From the NCBI RefSeq assembly GCF_026914185.1, contig NC_070568.1, forward strand, positions 2,376,001-2,440,000: a DNA stretch of 64,000 nt. Direction: 5' to 3'. Positions 23,055 through 36,566 of this stretch are shown piece by piece. This DNA comes from Puccinia triticina (Eukaryota; Basidiomycota; Pucciniomycetes; Pucciniales; Pucciniaceae). Both the position numbers and the translations under genes were made by a program. Under the pieces are notes generated by a model. The model worked only from the letters and a program-made list of their open reading frames with translations. It was not told the origin of the DNA and ran no database searches. Numbering within the stretch: position 1 is the first letter of the stretch; every line of letters begins with the position of its first letter.

Positions 23055-25241
23055 TTGTCAGTCGCTGAGTCTGAAGTGAGTCCAATGTCAGTCATGACCT
23101 CACTTTCAGATCATGTGTGAAGCATGCTGAACTCATGCAGAAGATGAGAGAGAAGCATGATAAATTCATTCATCTGCCAACCTGAACCCAATAGTGCATC
23201 CAGCTGATCTGAGTTTTACCATTATTCCCTCTTCATTGTACCACAAGTATTTGATTCCTGGTAGCCAATAGTTCTCCACCAACATCAACCAATTGTGTTG
23301 GCCAAATTATCCCTTGTGTATTCTTTATTATGGCAGATTTTTGTAGAAATGTGTCTGTTATGACATGTTTCATTTTCATTTTGAATTTTTTGCATGATGC
23401 ACACCTGGCAGCGCACATTGGCATCCAGTTTTCTAGCCCACCTGCCAATGCGTGTTCTTCTATATGGGAGTGGGAGGCAAAATGGAATCTTGCCATGTTG
23501 GACACAGGGACAGTGAAATCTCCTCTTTTCCCAAAAATATCCATCATTTTGAGGAAGCACCAAGTGATCATTGGTCTTGAGATCAAAGATCATGGGACAA
23601 AAACAAGGGATCTCCCTATTCTCTGATATTGCTCAGCTCATCTTGTCATGTATTAGGTGTCATTACCCCTATGGGGAAATCAGGAAAGATGATTTTTCTG
23701 AGTGAATGGTGTGAGGGGGACATCAGTCCAATCAATTGGTACAGGCAAGAATGAAGGTTATGTGAGAAGAGTTTTATTGATGCCTCACTCACCCAGAACC
23801 TCAAAGTCATGTCCTCCTGCACACAAAAGGATGATCCTGATCCAACCTGAGAATTGCAAGCATGAGAGGCCTTCTGATTCCTCCTACACACCGGTGTGAG
23901 AACTCCTTTGGGACGGGTGGCAGTTCTGCGAGGGGGAGATAACAAATATGATATTTGCAGTTAAGCAATATTTATGTTACGGGTGGTTTGAAGGACCTGC
24001 CCCTCTATTGTACTACACAAGGATTCTGACAACAAAATTTATTTATTGTTGTGGCGAAACCTTGATAGAGATCACTATGTGTAGTAGTCTCTATCAGACT
24101 TAGATCAAACAATGCAGATGATGTGCAATGACACAAGCTATTTTAAGAACCTGATTATGATCACAGGTGTTGGGTGAGTGGATGTTTGAGATCACACTGT
24201 TAAATGAATGAGTGACTGGTTGGTTGGTGGCTGCTTTTCACATGCTGAATTCAAATGAGGGGGGAGGAAGGGCTCCTTATATAGTCTATCTACAAGGCGG
24301 CCAACTTGTGGTTCTAGCCCTAAGTCTAATTGAATATGCATAAAAATATGGCCAACTTGTGGTTCTAGCCCTAACTCTAATTGAATATGCACAAAAAATA
24401 TGACCCAGTTGTGGTTGGCTCTAATACCATATTATGTACTACCAATGTACTACTATACTATGTACTTATGTTGGATGAAAAACCATTTAATCAAAATAAC
24501 TTTTGACTGAGTGGAGCTATCCTAGTGGTTCAAGTGAGTGACTAGGGGTTAAATGACCTTCAGAATCTAATTGTGCAATAATAAATCTAAGAATATATCT
24601 CCTTCTCATGTATTCAACCATCACTTTATGTAATTTGATACTTGAAACAGATTTGGCACACCACACCGGCTGGGTTGATTTTTTGAACGCTGAAGATATT
24701 CTCTGCTCTCATGCCATTTGAAGTCTAGTTTTGTGAAAAATCATCATTGGAAGTTCAAGCACAGGAGACACTCACAGGGCTAGCTCCCAATGTGAAACTC
24801 GACCTTGTGGCTTGCATATCCCTCGCACTAATAGCACTCTTCACGTAAGCTAAACATCAGCAAGATTTAAATAAAGTTTATCCCATTGTGCCAGCCAATT
24901 TGGCTGGGAAAATATGCTGATGTATATCTCTCACCATGTTCATAGATTTCTTACGTGAACAGTGCTAATAGAATTTGTGACTTTGGGATATGTACATAAA
25001 CTTGGAGAATCTTGCAGCAATCAATCCTGTGTATCCTTGTTTGTCACAAAGTCTCATTTTGGATACATAGGGATGTGCGGGCAGGTTTTGTAGGAGCGTA
25101 CAAACTCCACTTCTGTGTGAAGGGCTCCTCCCCATGATCTCTGGATTATCAGAAGTTCAAGTGGAAGTGTGTCTCCACCATTGACCATACTCAAACAAAT
25201 CCTCTGAACCTTTCGATCCGAACTGAGCACCCATTATCTCA
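23055..25241. other. Long stretch without supported gene
   Basis: Short open frames at 23233-23593 on the minus strand and elsewhere show no domain. A 50-bp direct duplication (GGCCAACTTGTGGTTCTAGCCCTAA) occurs at 24299-24325 and 24350-24374. Otherwise nothing recognised. Confidence 0.4.
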
Positions 25242-27641
25242 ATGAGCAGGACATACTGCATCGGACAATTCATAACTCCTATTTCCTCCTCCCTTCCCGC
25301 GAGACATCACAATCTTCCGGAGGTGGGCTTCCTGCAGCGAAGTCACCTGCAAATCCACGTGTATCGCGCACCACGAGAGAGAATAGGAGATCTCAGCACC
25401 CCTGCGAGCAAACACCTGGGCCCGTTACTAGGAACGATATTGACATGTTCAACACCAGTATCCAGTAGCGAGATATCACCTACAGATCCGAATCTCATGA
25501 AGCTCCGCCTCTTTGTAGTGACCCGTCCAGCTGCTCAGCCTGAGCTGTGGGGTTGCGTTTTCAGCCGTCTAGAACATGCTCAATTCATGCCGCTTTTACG
25601 GCTGCAGGAATTGATCTGACACCAATCTGGAACTACAATCCACGCCTTTTCTTTGACATCCCACACTTCATATTTGCCAGGACTGACCCCGGTGTCATAC
25701 AACCAGAATCTTGGCTGGTGCTGGCTCTTTGACATTGTCGCACCACACTAAAACCCCATCAGCTGACTGGGCTTGAGTTCCTCAAGAAGAATGAGTCAGC
25801 CAGTGATGATATGATGTTGCTCTGGAATCATCCAAACAACGCTTTGATTCACAGATTCATTGAACAGGCTGGTATTAGCACACCTGACATTCCTGCGGCA
25901 AACCCATCTCAAGGATCAATCCTAGCTGATGAAATGGGTCTCAGGAAGACTTTGACTACCCTAACTTATGCTCTCGCTGCCCGCGATCTAGCCTTCAAAT
26001 TTTACTTTGCCAATTTGATAACGCGATCAGCAGGAACATTGGTCATTTGCCGCTGGCAACTCTGTCCAATTGGGAACATGAGATCAAAATCCACTTCAAA
26101 GATGAGGCAATCAACTACCACGTGTTCCACGGACCGGATCCGAAAAATCTCAGAAAGCAGGACCTTCAATCGGCTCTGGTAGTTCTCACAACCTACAGGA
26201 TGATTGGAGATAGTGTGAATCGATCACCAAAGCAACAGCTCACAGTGGAATCGCTGAATCTATGCTGGTTCAGGATTGTCTTAGATGAAGCACAGTGAGT
26301 GATATTGTGGTCTAAACCTTTGTCTGCCGCTGCAAATAAAACGGCTGACTGATGACAATGATAGCCTCATTAGAAATCCATACGCCAACCGAAGCCAGAA
26401 TATTAGACAACTGCAGTCACAGTTTCTCCTTTGTCTAATGGGAACACCGATCCAAAATTGCCTGACAGACCTGCAAAGCTTGATCACCACCTTGAAGATT
26501 GCGCTGTGGGACGATGAAATGATCTGGCAACAATGCCTAATTCCAAAGATGAATGTTGGCGCAGCGGAGGCTATCAAGAGCATCACACAGTTAATGACCT
26601 CTATCTGTCTGAGAAGAACGAAGGAAGTTCTTTTGAACCTACCCAAAAAGGTCGAGCATGCCGTTCTGGTGCGATGTAGCTCAAAATGGGAGCCATTCTC
26701 AAGGGAGTTGCATTCAAACTTCATCTGGAGGTTTGGAAGTTTGCGGGTGGCCGGGGAGAAGTGGGACCCAGCAGAGTTCTTTCGACAGTTGATGATGCTT
26801 CGCCAATTTTGCAACCACCCGATCTTTGCCCGCGCGGAACTGCCAATGCAACCGACTTGGCACTGGCAAGATTCTGGCAAAGCTGTGCACTTGATTGCGA
26901 GTCTGAAGACATTATTGAGCAGGGCTCAAGGGATCAGACGACCAAAGGCTGTTATCTTTTGCAGCTTTGTTGGGTTTTTGGAGATGTAAGCGAGCATAGT
27001 ACGGTGTGTCTCAGAATCTTCGATTGGCAGATGCTAATTCACCCAACTTAAGCATAATAAAAGCGCTTCAGGAGAACTGTATTGGATTCACTCGACTAAC
27101 TGGCGACTTGAGTTTGCGGAGGCATGATGAGAACCTTGAAACATTTCAAAGCAAGGACAGCTGCAACGTTCTCCTGGCTTCTATCCAGGCAGCAGGAGTG
27201 GGGATTGATTTGAGATGTGCTGAACATGTGTATATGATGGCAAGTGGTAGCCACAATTGTGAGGAGTGACTATGTTATTGACCTGGCTTGTTTTGAGCTT
27301 CTAGGAACCAAGTTGGAATCCAGCAAATGAATTTCAAGCAATCGATCGGCTCTACCGTCTGGGACAACAAAATGAAGTATATGTCTATTGGTACTATGTA
27401 GAGGGGAGCCTTGAGATGAATATTTATCAAGTACAGAGATGCAAGACAGAATTGGCGTTGTAAGCAAGACTCCTTCAAGTTTCCTTGGGTTGTTTGTTGA
27501 ACTACAAGCTAACATAATTTGCTTTAAAGGCTCAGTGTACCAACAGGAGGAAATGAAGAATTTGAATGTGCTCAGCTGCTTATGAAAGATCTAGTCGATG
27601 ATCATGCTCATACTCACCAGAACCATAACCCATTAACATAA
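25242..27641 (+). pseudogene. SNF2-family helicase (Rad5/Rad16-like), degenerate
   Basis: From about 25745 the frame reads KPHQLTGLEFLKKN, then motif I SILADEMGLRKTLTTL, motif II FRIVLDEAQ, motif III LMGTPIQNCLTDLQSLI, and the second lobe with RRTKEVLLNLPKKVE, FFRQLMMLRQFCNHP, KAVIFCSF, LTGDLSLRRHDENLE, LLASIQAAGVGIDL and AIDRLYRLGQQNEVYVYWYY, ending at TAA 27639-27641. Introns are short. Walker A has Arg for the usual Gly (GLRKT, 25936-25950), and one base seems lost near 26055, where the frame moves from GTLVIC to PLATLSNWEHE. These make it a pseudogene or an inactive ATPase. Intact relatives remodel chromatin or protein-DNA complexes. The 5' end is uncertain. Its 3' end overlaps the end of the opposing gene. 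Confidence 0.75.
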
Positions 27642-28590
27642 TGTAACCAGATCCGGCCATTGTACAGGCTCTTGTGTATTGAGTAGCTCTTTTTGCGAGT
27701 TCGTGAGGTTGGATAAGTACTCGGGAGAATAGCAGTTGATAGGTAGGTTGCGGGGCACGTTTTGGAAGGTGCTTGAAGCGGAAAACTCCAAGGTTTACCT
27801 GTGGGACTCAAGAATGTAGTCATGAACAAACATTTGTCCATTGGTGTTGGTTTTCTTTTGGGCATAGATCGCATCTAACTTGGCAGCAAACTTGTTGAAT
27901 TTGGATGATCTCCAAGACAAGGGAATCTTGACAAGGGTCCTTGGGGCGATTGTTTTGGTTTCTGAAGTAGCTTTGATGTTTGCGAATACTGACTTAATGG
28001 TAGAGGGGATTGGAAGAATGGAGAGAGTCTCTTGGCGGTGCTGCTGCAACTGAGATAGAACAGAGGCAGAAAAATCAGTATGCAAAGGAAGAAGTGCATG
28101 AGATGAAGCCAATGCGTACCCGCATCCGAATCTTGGTCTTGCATTTGGAGTGCTTCTTTTTCACTTTCTGTTCAGGTGAAAATCGGCCAAGTGGGAGACC
28201 GTCCTGCCTGCCGATGAACCAACAATGGAGAAGTCCGAGTTGGATAAAATGGCTACTAGCCTCCGCGGGATCCATGAAGAAGACTTGAAATGCCCCTGCC
28301 TTATAAGCGTTCCACCAATGCTTGAGGATGAATTTTGCAAAGAGCTGGTTCCAATGGGCATCCCAGGGATGATCCCACGCAAAAGTCAGTCCTGGGAAGT
28401 GGGAGGATGTCAGGTCTTGAAGGAAAATCTTGCAGAAAATAGGATGTGTCGTCTGGGATTTGCCCACAAGGGCCTCTGGAGGAATGGCAGAAATCGGTGT
28501 AAGACTCAAAAGTGGTAATGAAACCCTTTTGCTGAATGGTGAAGGGTATGAAGGAGTTGCAAGCTCTGCCCTTCTGTTATCAGTCAACAA
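27633..28590 (-). CDS. Unknown rust gene, homologue of the gene downstream of Tnp2
   Basis: Exon 1 (28590-28120) contains FPGLTFAWDHPWDAHWNQLF and KFILKHWWNAYKAGAFQ and ends KIRMR at a GTACGC donor. Exon 2 starts at 28049 after CTATCTCAG in the same phase (LQQHRQETLSILPIP). It continues to FVHDYILESHR, a TAA at 27795-27797, and an open extension in frame (TLEFSASSTFQNVPRNLPIN, then CYSPEYL) to 27633. Two regions align by eye with 50610-52284: F-W-x-W-N near the start, and WRS...RNLP-I-Y near the end. No known domain. The tail-to-tail overlap of a few bases with the helicase pseudogene suggests that both belong to one old unit. Confidence 0.55.
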
Positions 28591-28690
28591 GACCCACCAA
28601 GCTCAGCTTGGCAAGTTTTATTAAGTGATAGGTCTGGTCTGTTCCAGATGAAATCTGTTTGACTGCAACGTGTAAGTGTTTCAATTACTT

Positions 28691-28764
28691 TGTTATAAGG
28701 GTTGAATTGTTGTAATAAGGGTTGAATTGTTGTTATAAGGGTTGATTTATTGTTATAAGGGTTT
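28691..28764. repeat. 20-bp tandem repeat, about 3.5 copies
   Basis: The unit TGTTATAAGGGTTGAATTGT is repeated head to tail with few changes. Confidence 0.85.
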
Positions 28765-29966
28765 TAGGATTTGAGTGTGGATGAGTGTTGGGTGACTTGT
28801 GAGTTCTGGGTCAGAAACTGGGGAGCAGACCACTGGGGGTGGAGAGAGCTCCTTTTATAGACAAAAGTGGAGCCCCAAAGGGGCTTGTGGGTTAGGGTTT
28901 CAGCTAATCTAGACAACAGGGTGAGGGATTTTAGCTGGTGGGAGTAGATACAAATGATGTCATAACCCCTCAGGAGCGCATGAATGGTGTCAGAATATAC
29001 AACAGAACATTCTAAACATGCCAGGGGTGCATACATGATGTCAGAATATACAAAAGAACATTCTAACGCATGCATGAGGTGACAGTAGACTGCATGAGCT
29101 GTCATACAGGGGGAATTAGTGTATACACAAAGTCTGAGGCTGCAGAAACAGTGTAAATGATGTCATACTATGTATATAACGGAGTGTATGTAGTTAATAT
29201 GTAATGAGTGTAGCCTGACAGGGAGATGTATGTTTGTATCCTGTGATGTGTATAAGTGTACTACTGTGAAACTTGGGTTGAGGCCAGTGACAGCTGGGTT
29301 ACTGGGGCTGGCCGTGTGATAGGTGTCCATGAGGGGTAACTTCCACACTAGAGGGGGTCCAGGGGTACTTCCAGTGGTGACTAGGGGTGAAATTGGCCGT
29401 AGAATCCATTTCTGGGGTCCATTTGATGGTATCTTGAGGCCTAGGATGAGTAATTATGTGGCATAGAAAAACTTTTTATTTTTCCACTTTTCCGTCTACC
29501 ACATCGGATGGATCAGGATTGAGTCTGGGAGATTGGAGCCGACGTGGAAGTCGTGAGCAGAGGGTCGGATTTGCCAATCATTGCAGATGGGTTTCTTCGG
29601 CGAAGTGACAAGATTGAGAACAGTTCTGACGAACAATGCTACACTCCGAGAGCAGGGTGACTTGGAGTTAGGGAGAAAGGTTGAGTATGCAGCCCTGATC
29701 TTGGTTACTCCGGGCGGCGGTTTGCCGTCTAAGAAAGTGGCCTGCGAGGATGACATGGAGTGACAACGACTAGAGCAGTGATTGAGGTTGCTGAAAGCCA
29801 CAGGCGAGGGCATTAAGTATCATGATCTTGGGGTAGCCGTGCGGGACAACAAAGGCAGCTCTGCTTGAAAGGCAACCAATGTTCCAGACAGTCAAAGGAT
29901 GGACTTTGGTTGTTTGGTCTCTGATACATACATCCATCAGAGGAAATTGGAGTGAGGCTGCACCAC
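28765..29966. other. Stretch without supported gene
   Basis: Contains a duplication of a segment with TGTCAGAATATACAA-AGAACATTCTAA (28990-29015 and 29039-29065). No coding signal was recognised. Confidence 0.35.
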
Positions 29967-30004
29967 TGTCCACCCTGACGTTCGGCCGAACGTGAGGGTG
30001 GACA
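29967..30004. repeat. 38-bp palindrome, copy H1
   Basis: Arms are TGTCCACCCTGACGTTCGG and CCGAACGTGAGGGTGGACA, with one mismatch. It forms a module with H2. Confidence 0.9.
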
Positions 30005-30097
30005 TCTGCCACAGGGTTGAATCGCGCTGGAGCGGGCGCGCCGCACAAAAACTCTAATTCAGGATGACCTGTTTAGTGTAAGCGGCTGCGCGCAGCA

Positions 30098-30135
30098 TGT
30101 CCACCCTGACGTTTGGCTGAACGTCAGGGTGGACA
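30098..30135. repeat. 38-bp palindrome, copy H2
   Basis: Arms are TGTCCACCCTGACGTTTGG and CTGAACGTCAGGGTGGACA, giving 16 outer pairs without mismatch. It lies 131 bp after H1; TTCAGGATGAC lies between them, as in the H4-H5 pair. Confidence 0.9.
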
Positions 30136-31608
30136 TTGGCGCCCTGAAATTCTGTGAGGTCAGCCGAGAAAGATTTGTGGTGTGCTTTAACCAAGCGCAG
30201 GCCATGTAATAGCAATTCCTCAGACACAGCTCATGCACACCACCACCTGGACATATGATTGTCACGGATTGCTCGCTGGTATCCATCTCTGGGTACTCAC
30301 CCCCTGTGTCAAGTCATGCCACTACCCCACTGCGCCCCTTAGTTGGGGGATCAAACTGAGGACTTTAACCCATGTTTTGGCCAAGGCTTCAGGACTTAAA
30401 ATGGTGCCACCGGTACAACCTGCCGATTACCTCAACGGTATGACACTGACGGGGCTAACGACGGTTGTTGACAGCCAATGAAGCCAAATTTCTCAGGTAG
30501 AGGGTAGCTGACACAACTAGATCTGCCGGGATTCACAGCAAAAACCAAAAGGTCAATGACAGGCGAGTTGCTGTGTCCGCAATTGCTTGGGTATGACAAT
30601 CCAGGAGACTCTACGATTGATGTGATTACGCAGGAAACCTGTTGACAAGGGATACATGAATGTCGAATCCCAGGAGAGGAGCCTGATGGCCATGTATAGG
30701 GGTGGTGAGCAGAACCGCTTGGTGTGTGCCATGCACGGGCCCACATGCAATCACTTGCTCGGAAAGCACTTCATAACACAAACAAGTCAGCCAAAGTTGA
30801 CCAATCTGCCGCGCTCGATTAAAAGTACCTGATTGATCCATCATTCATTGGTCAGAGATCATCTTCCCTGGGCAGACGGGGCCTGGAAAAGCGTGTATAT
30901 GAGCAATTATGAGACAAGTTATCAGTGAGATGAAGGTTAGCCTATCACATACCGTAGCCCTGCCGGTTTCTTATGGCATTCCATGTAGAAGTCACATCTG
31001 GAACGGCCCATTGAGGGATCTTCAGGTAGTGGGCATTGGCATACAACTTGGCTTGGAATTGGTAGGCCAAGCTATGCGTGACTTCCAAGTCCAAATGATC
31101 ATTCGCCTGGTTTACAACACGTCGCATTTCATTGTCCACCAAAATTTGTTTATCTTGTATCCACTTGAGTTGGCGAGGGGTGAACTGAGGAAGATCTTGC
31201 ATGATGAGGTGGCGGGGATGTAGAAGATGTGATCTGGCTGAGCTGGCCAAGCTTTAAAGTAAAGCTGGTAGGGTACACCTTGCCGTCTCCCTGGATCAGC
31301 ACCAATGAGGCTCACACTAAAACCCAGGGATTAGCACGCATTTTTCCGACTATAGTGCAATTGCTGGGGACTAATACTGGGGAGTGGACAGGAGATAACA
31401 TGGCTTTGATTTACACATGTTATGTTGTGGCGGGATACACTGAGATGGCGAGATCATGGTTTGACAATGCAGGGGTTGCACCTGTGTATGCTGTGATACT
31501 CTCCCGCATCAACTTCCCTTGTTGGTCCTACCGGATCATGACCCTGGAAAGTGCGCTGCTGCCGTCTATCCGTCATGTTCAATCACAACACGAAGGGCCT
31601 GGCTGTAT
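30136..31608. other. Stretch without supported gene
   Basis: Several overlapping short open frames on both strands have no recognisable domain. Nothing else was seen. Confidence 0.35.
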
Positions 31609-32263
31609 CACTACCAAGATGGATGAATTTGCGATGTCGTATATTGATCAATATAGCGTATATTGATCAATTTATATTGATCATTTTTTTTTATTCCTCT
31701 TGATACCTTTTTATGTGTTGCATGTCTCCTTAATAGTCTTCTATAATCTCTCTCCTTCCCCCTGTGTTAGCTTCAAGCCACAGGATTTTTTTTTTTTTTT
31801 GCCTGATAACATTCATAAATTTCTACATACACCATTTGATTCTTCATGAAAAAAAGACATTGCAAGTTTTAGGATTAATCCAGGGTGGCTGAGGGGTCTC
31901 AAAGTTTTTTTCTTTTTCTTTTTTACTTCAACTTTTGATGTTATCAGAAGTCTCCAAATCTACTTTTTTTCAAAAAAGGAAAAACATTGACCCCTGACCT
32001 CTCTCACGATACCATCCTGCAAACATTGTTAGTTTGGTTGGTTGAACTTCCTGAAGATATTGCACATCATACTTGAGGTGCTACATGCATAGAAGGCCTT
32101 TTTGAAATTAGTTAACCATGGTTTAGCATATTTTTGTTGGGTTCTTTGTTTTAGCTACTTTTGTTATCACCCACAGATTAATGAGGAATATTTTGACATA
32201 AAATTTCATCCAAAAATTGTTCTGCATATAAAACCCAGAAATATTGTGTTTCCGGACATATGC

Positions 32264-35200
32264 ATTATGCAGCAGCTACAATCTGATCAGTGGCCAAATA
32301 TCACTACTTTTGTAGTTTCTTGGTGTTTCTGCCACTATATCTCATCACAGTGTGGGAATTCTTCTGCCATATGGTTATCAAAATGTTTAAATGCCCCCAA
32401 ACATTCTTCGTGTACCTTTACTCACCACAAAACCGCCAAATGTAGCAGCTACAGTCTGATCAGTTCACAAATATCACTACTTTGGTAGTTTCTTGGTGTT
32501 TCTGCCACTATATCTCATCCCAGTGTGGGAATCCTTCTGCCATATGGTAACAGAAATCTTTACAGGCCCCCAAAGATTCAATATGTACCTTTACTGACCA
32601 CAAAACCCCCAAATGTGGCAGCTACAGTCTGATCTGTTCCCAAATATCACTACTTTGGTAGTTTCTTGGTGTTTCTGCCACTATATCTCATCCCAGCGTG
32701 GGAATCCTTCTGCCATATGGTTACCAAAATGTTTACGGGCCCCCAACGATTCATTATGGACCTTAAGTCACCACAAGGCCCCCAAATGTAGCAGCTACAG
32801 TCTGATCAGTTCCCAAATATCACTACTTTGGTAGTTTCCTCGTGTTTCTGCCACTATATCTCATCCCAGCGTGGGAATCCTTCTGCCATATGATTACCAA
32901 AATGCTTACACGCCCCCAAGGATTCATTATGGACCTTAAGTCACCAGAAGACCCCCAAATGTAGCAGCTACAGTCTGATCAGTTCCCAAATATCACAACT
33001 TTGGTAGTTTCTTGGTGTTTCTGCCACTATATCTCTTCCCAGCTTGAGGATCCTTCTGCCATATGGTTACCAAAATGTTAGCAGACCCCCAAAGATTCAT
33101 TATGTACCTTGAGTCACCACAAAACCCCCAAATGTAGCAGCTACAGTCTGATCAGTTCCCAAATATCACTACTTTGGTAGTTTCCTCGTGTTTCTGCCAC
33201 TATATCTCATCCCAGTGTGGGAATCCTTCTGACATATGGTTAACAAAATGTTGACAGGCCCCCAAGGATTCATTATGGAGCTTAAATCACCACAAGGCCC
33301 CCAAATTTAGCAGCTACAGTCTGATCAGTTCCCAAATATCACTACTTTGGTAGTTTCTTGGTGTTTCTGCCACTATATCTCGTCCCAGTGTGGGAATCCT
33401 TCTGCCATATGGTTACCAAAATGTTTAGAGGCCCCGAAAGATTCATTATGTACCTTTACTGACAACAAGACCCCAAATGTAGCAGCTACAGTCTGATCAG
33501 TTCGCAAATATCCCTACTTTGGTAGTTTCTTGGTGTTTCTACCACTATATCCCATCCCAGCGTGGGAATCCTTCTGCCATATGGTTATCAAAATGTTTAC
33601 CGGCCCCCAAAGATTCATTATGTACCTTTACTGACCACACAACCTCCAAATGTAGCAGCTACAGTCTGATCAGTCCCCAAATATCACTACTTTGGTAGTT
33701 TCTTTGTGTTTCTGCCACTATATCTCATCCCAGTGTGGGAATCCTTCTGCCATATGGTTACCAAAATGTTTAAAAGCCCCCAAAGATTCATTGTTTACCT
33801 TTAGTCACCACAAAACCTACAAATGTAGCAGCTGAAGTCTGATCAGTTCCCAAATATAACAACTTTGGTAGTTTCTTGGTGTCTCTGCCACTATATCTCA
33901 TCCCAGCGTGGGAATCCTTCTGACATATGGTTACCAAAATGTTCACAGGCCCCCAAAGATTCATTATGTACCTTTACTGACCACAAAACCTCCAATTGTA
34001 GCAGCTAAAGTCTGATCAGTTCCCAAATATCACTACTTTGGTAGTTTCTTGGTGTTTCTGCCACTATATGTCATCCCAGTGTGGGCATCCCTCTGCCATA
34101 TGGTTACCAAAATGTTTAACCGCCCCCAAGGATTCATTATGGACCTTAAGTCACCACAAGACCCCCGAATGTAGCAGCTACAGTCTGATCAGTTCCCAAA
34201 TATCACTAATTTGGTAGTTTCTTGGTGTTTCTGCCACTATATCTCATCCCATCGTGGGAATCCTTCTGACATATGGATACCAAAATTTTGACAGGCCCCC
34301 AAGGATTCATCATGGACCTTAAGTCACCACAAGACCCCCAAATGTAGCAGCTGCAGTCTGATCAGTTCCCAAATATAACAACTTTGGTAGTTTCTTGGTG
34401 TTTCTGCCACTATATCTCATCCCAGCGTGGGAATCCTTCTGAAATATGGTTACCAAAATGTTTACAGGCCCCCAAGGATTCATTATGGAGCTTAGGTCAC
34501 CACAAGGCCCCCAAATGTAGCAGCTACAGTCTGATCAGTTCCCAAATATCACTACTTTGGTAGTTTCTTGGTGTTTCTGCCACTATATGTCATCCCAGTG
34601 TGGGCATCCTTCTGCCATATATTGGTTACCAAAATGTTTAACCGCCCCCAAGGATTCATTATGGACCTTAAGTCACCACAAGACCCCCGAATGTAGCAGC
34701 TACAGTCTGATCAGTTCCCAAATATCACTACTTTGGTAGTTTCTTGGTGTTTCTGCCACTATATCTCATCCCAGCGTAGGAATCCTTCTGCCCTATGGTT
34801 ACCAAAATTTTCACAGGCCCCCAAAGATTAATTATGTACCTTTACTGACCACAAACCTCCAAATGTAGCAGCTAAAGTCTGATCAGTTCCCAAATATAAC
34901 AACTTTGGTAGTTTCTTGGTGTTTCTGCCACTATATCTCATCCCAGTGTGGGCATCCTTCTGCCGTATGGTTACCAAAATTTTTAGAGGCCCCCAAAGAT
35001 TCATTATGTACCTTTATTGGCCACAAAACCTCCAAACGTAACAGCTACAGTCTGATCAGTTTGCAAATATCCCTACTTTGGTAGTTTCTTGGTGTTTCTG
35101 CCACTATATCCCATCCCAGCGTGGGAATCCTTCTGCCATATGGTTAGCAGAATGTTGACAGACCCCCAAAAATTCATTATGTACCTTAAGTCACCAGAAA

Positions 35201-35702
35201 ACCCCCAAATGTAGCAGCCACAGTCTGATCAGTTCCCAAATATCACTACTTTGGTAGTTTCTTGGTGTTTCTGCCACTATATCTTATCCCAGCGTGAAAA
35301 TCCTTCTGCCATATGGTTACCAAAATCTTTACAGGCCCCCAAAGGCTCATTTTGTACCTTGACTGACCACAAAACCCCCAAATGTAGCGGCCACAGTCTG
35401 ATCAGTTCCCAAAATCACTACTTTGGTAGTTTCTTGCTGTTTCTGCCCCTATATCTCATCCCAGTGTGGGAATCCTTCTGCTTTATGGTTATCAAGATTT
35501 TGACAGGCCCCCAATAATTCATTATGTACCTTTAGTCACCACAAAACCCCCAAATGTAGCAGCTACAGTCTGATCAGTTCGCAAATATGACTACTTTGGT
35601 AGTGTCCTGGTGTTTCTGCCACTATATCTCATCCCAGCGTGGGAATAATTCTGCCATATGGTTACCAAAATGTTAACAAGCCCCCAAAGATTCATTATTT
35701 AC
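32264..35702. repeat. 173-bp satellite, about 20 direct copies
   Basis: Landmarks repeat at about 173-bp intervals (GCAGCTACAG at 32791, then at 32964 and 33137): AGTCTGATCAGTTCCCAAAT, GTTTCTTGGTGTTTCTGCC, ATATCTCATCCCAG and CCATATGGTTACCAAAATG. Units differ by scattered substitutions. Short open frames within are by-products. Confidence 0.93.
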
Positions 35703-35995
35703 CTTTTTGTAACCATATGGCAGAAGTATTCCCATGCTGGGATGAGATATAGTGGCAGAAACACCAAGAAACTGTCCAAGTAGTGATATTTGGGAACTGA
35801 TCAGATTGTAGCTGCTACATTTGGAGGTTTTGTGGTCAGTAAAGGTACATATGAATCTTTGGGGGCCTCCAACCATTTTGGTAACCATATGGCAGAAGGA
35901 TTTCCACACTGGGATGAGATATAGTGGCAGAAACACCAAGAAACTACCAAAGTAGTAATATTTGTAAACTGATCAGACTGTAGCTGCTGCATAAT
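35703..35995. repeat. Two satellite units in inverse orientation
   Basis: After a junction at about 35703 the same unit is read on the other strand (GGCAGAAACACCAAGAAACT, then CTGATCAGATTGTAGCTGC) for nearly two units, then passes into the right inverted arm. The left arm likewise passes into the first direct unit, so the satellite grew from the arm sequence. Confidence 0.85.
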
Positions 35996-36566
35996 GGATG
36001 TGACCCCAAACAAAATATTTCTGGGTTTTCTATGCAGAAAAATTGTCCAATGAAATTTTATGTGGAAATATTCCTCATTAATCTGTGGTTGACAACAAAA
36101 GTTGATAAAAAAAAGAACCTGACAAAAATATGCTAAACCATGGTAAACTAATTTCAAAAAGGCCTTCTATGCATGTAGCACTTCAAGTATGATGTGCAAT
36201 ATCTTCAGGAAGTTCAACCAACCAAATTAGCAATGTGTGCAGGATCGTATCATGATACTGATAGAGGCCAGGGGTCAATGTTTTTCCTTTTTTGAAAAAA
36301 AGTAGATTTGGAGACTTCTGATAACATCAATTGTTGAAGTAAAAAAAAATTGATCCCCCTCAGCCACTCTGGATTAATCCTAAACCTTGCAGTGTACTTT
36401 TTTCATGTAGAATTGAATGGTGTATGTATAAATTTATGAATGTTATCAGACAAAAAAAAAGATTTCTGTGGCTTGAAGCAAATACAGGGGAAGGAGATAG
36501 ATTATAGAAGAGTATTAAGGAGACATGGAACACAGACAAAGGTATCAAGAGGAATAAAAAAAAATT

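Noticed and set aside
23233..23626. Overlapping frames on both strands, one with several Cys
   Set aside because: Neither frame shows a domain or splice support; coding frame cannot be chosen.
32102..35939. Repeated open frames with VSWCFCHYISSQ-like peptides
   Set aside because: They recur with the 173-bp satellite and on both strands, so they are by-products of the repeat.
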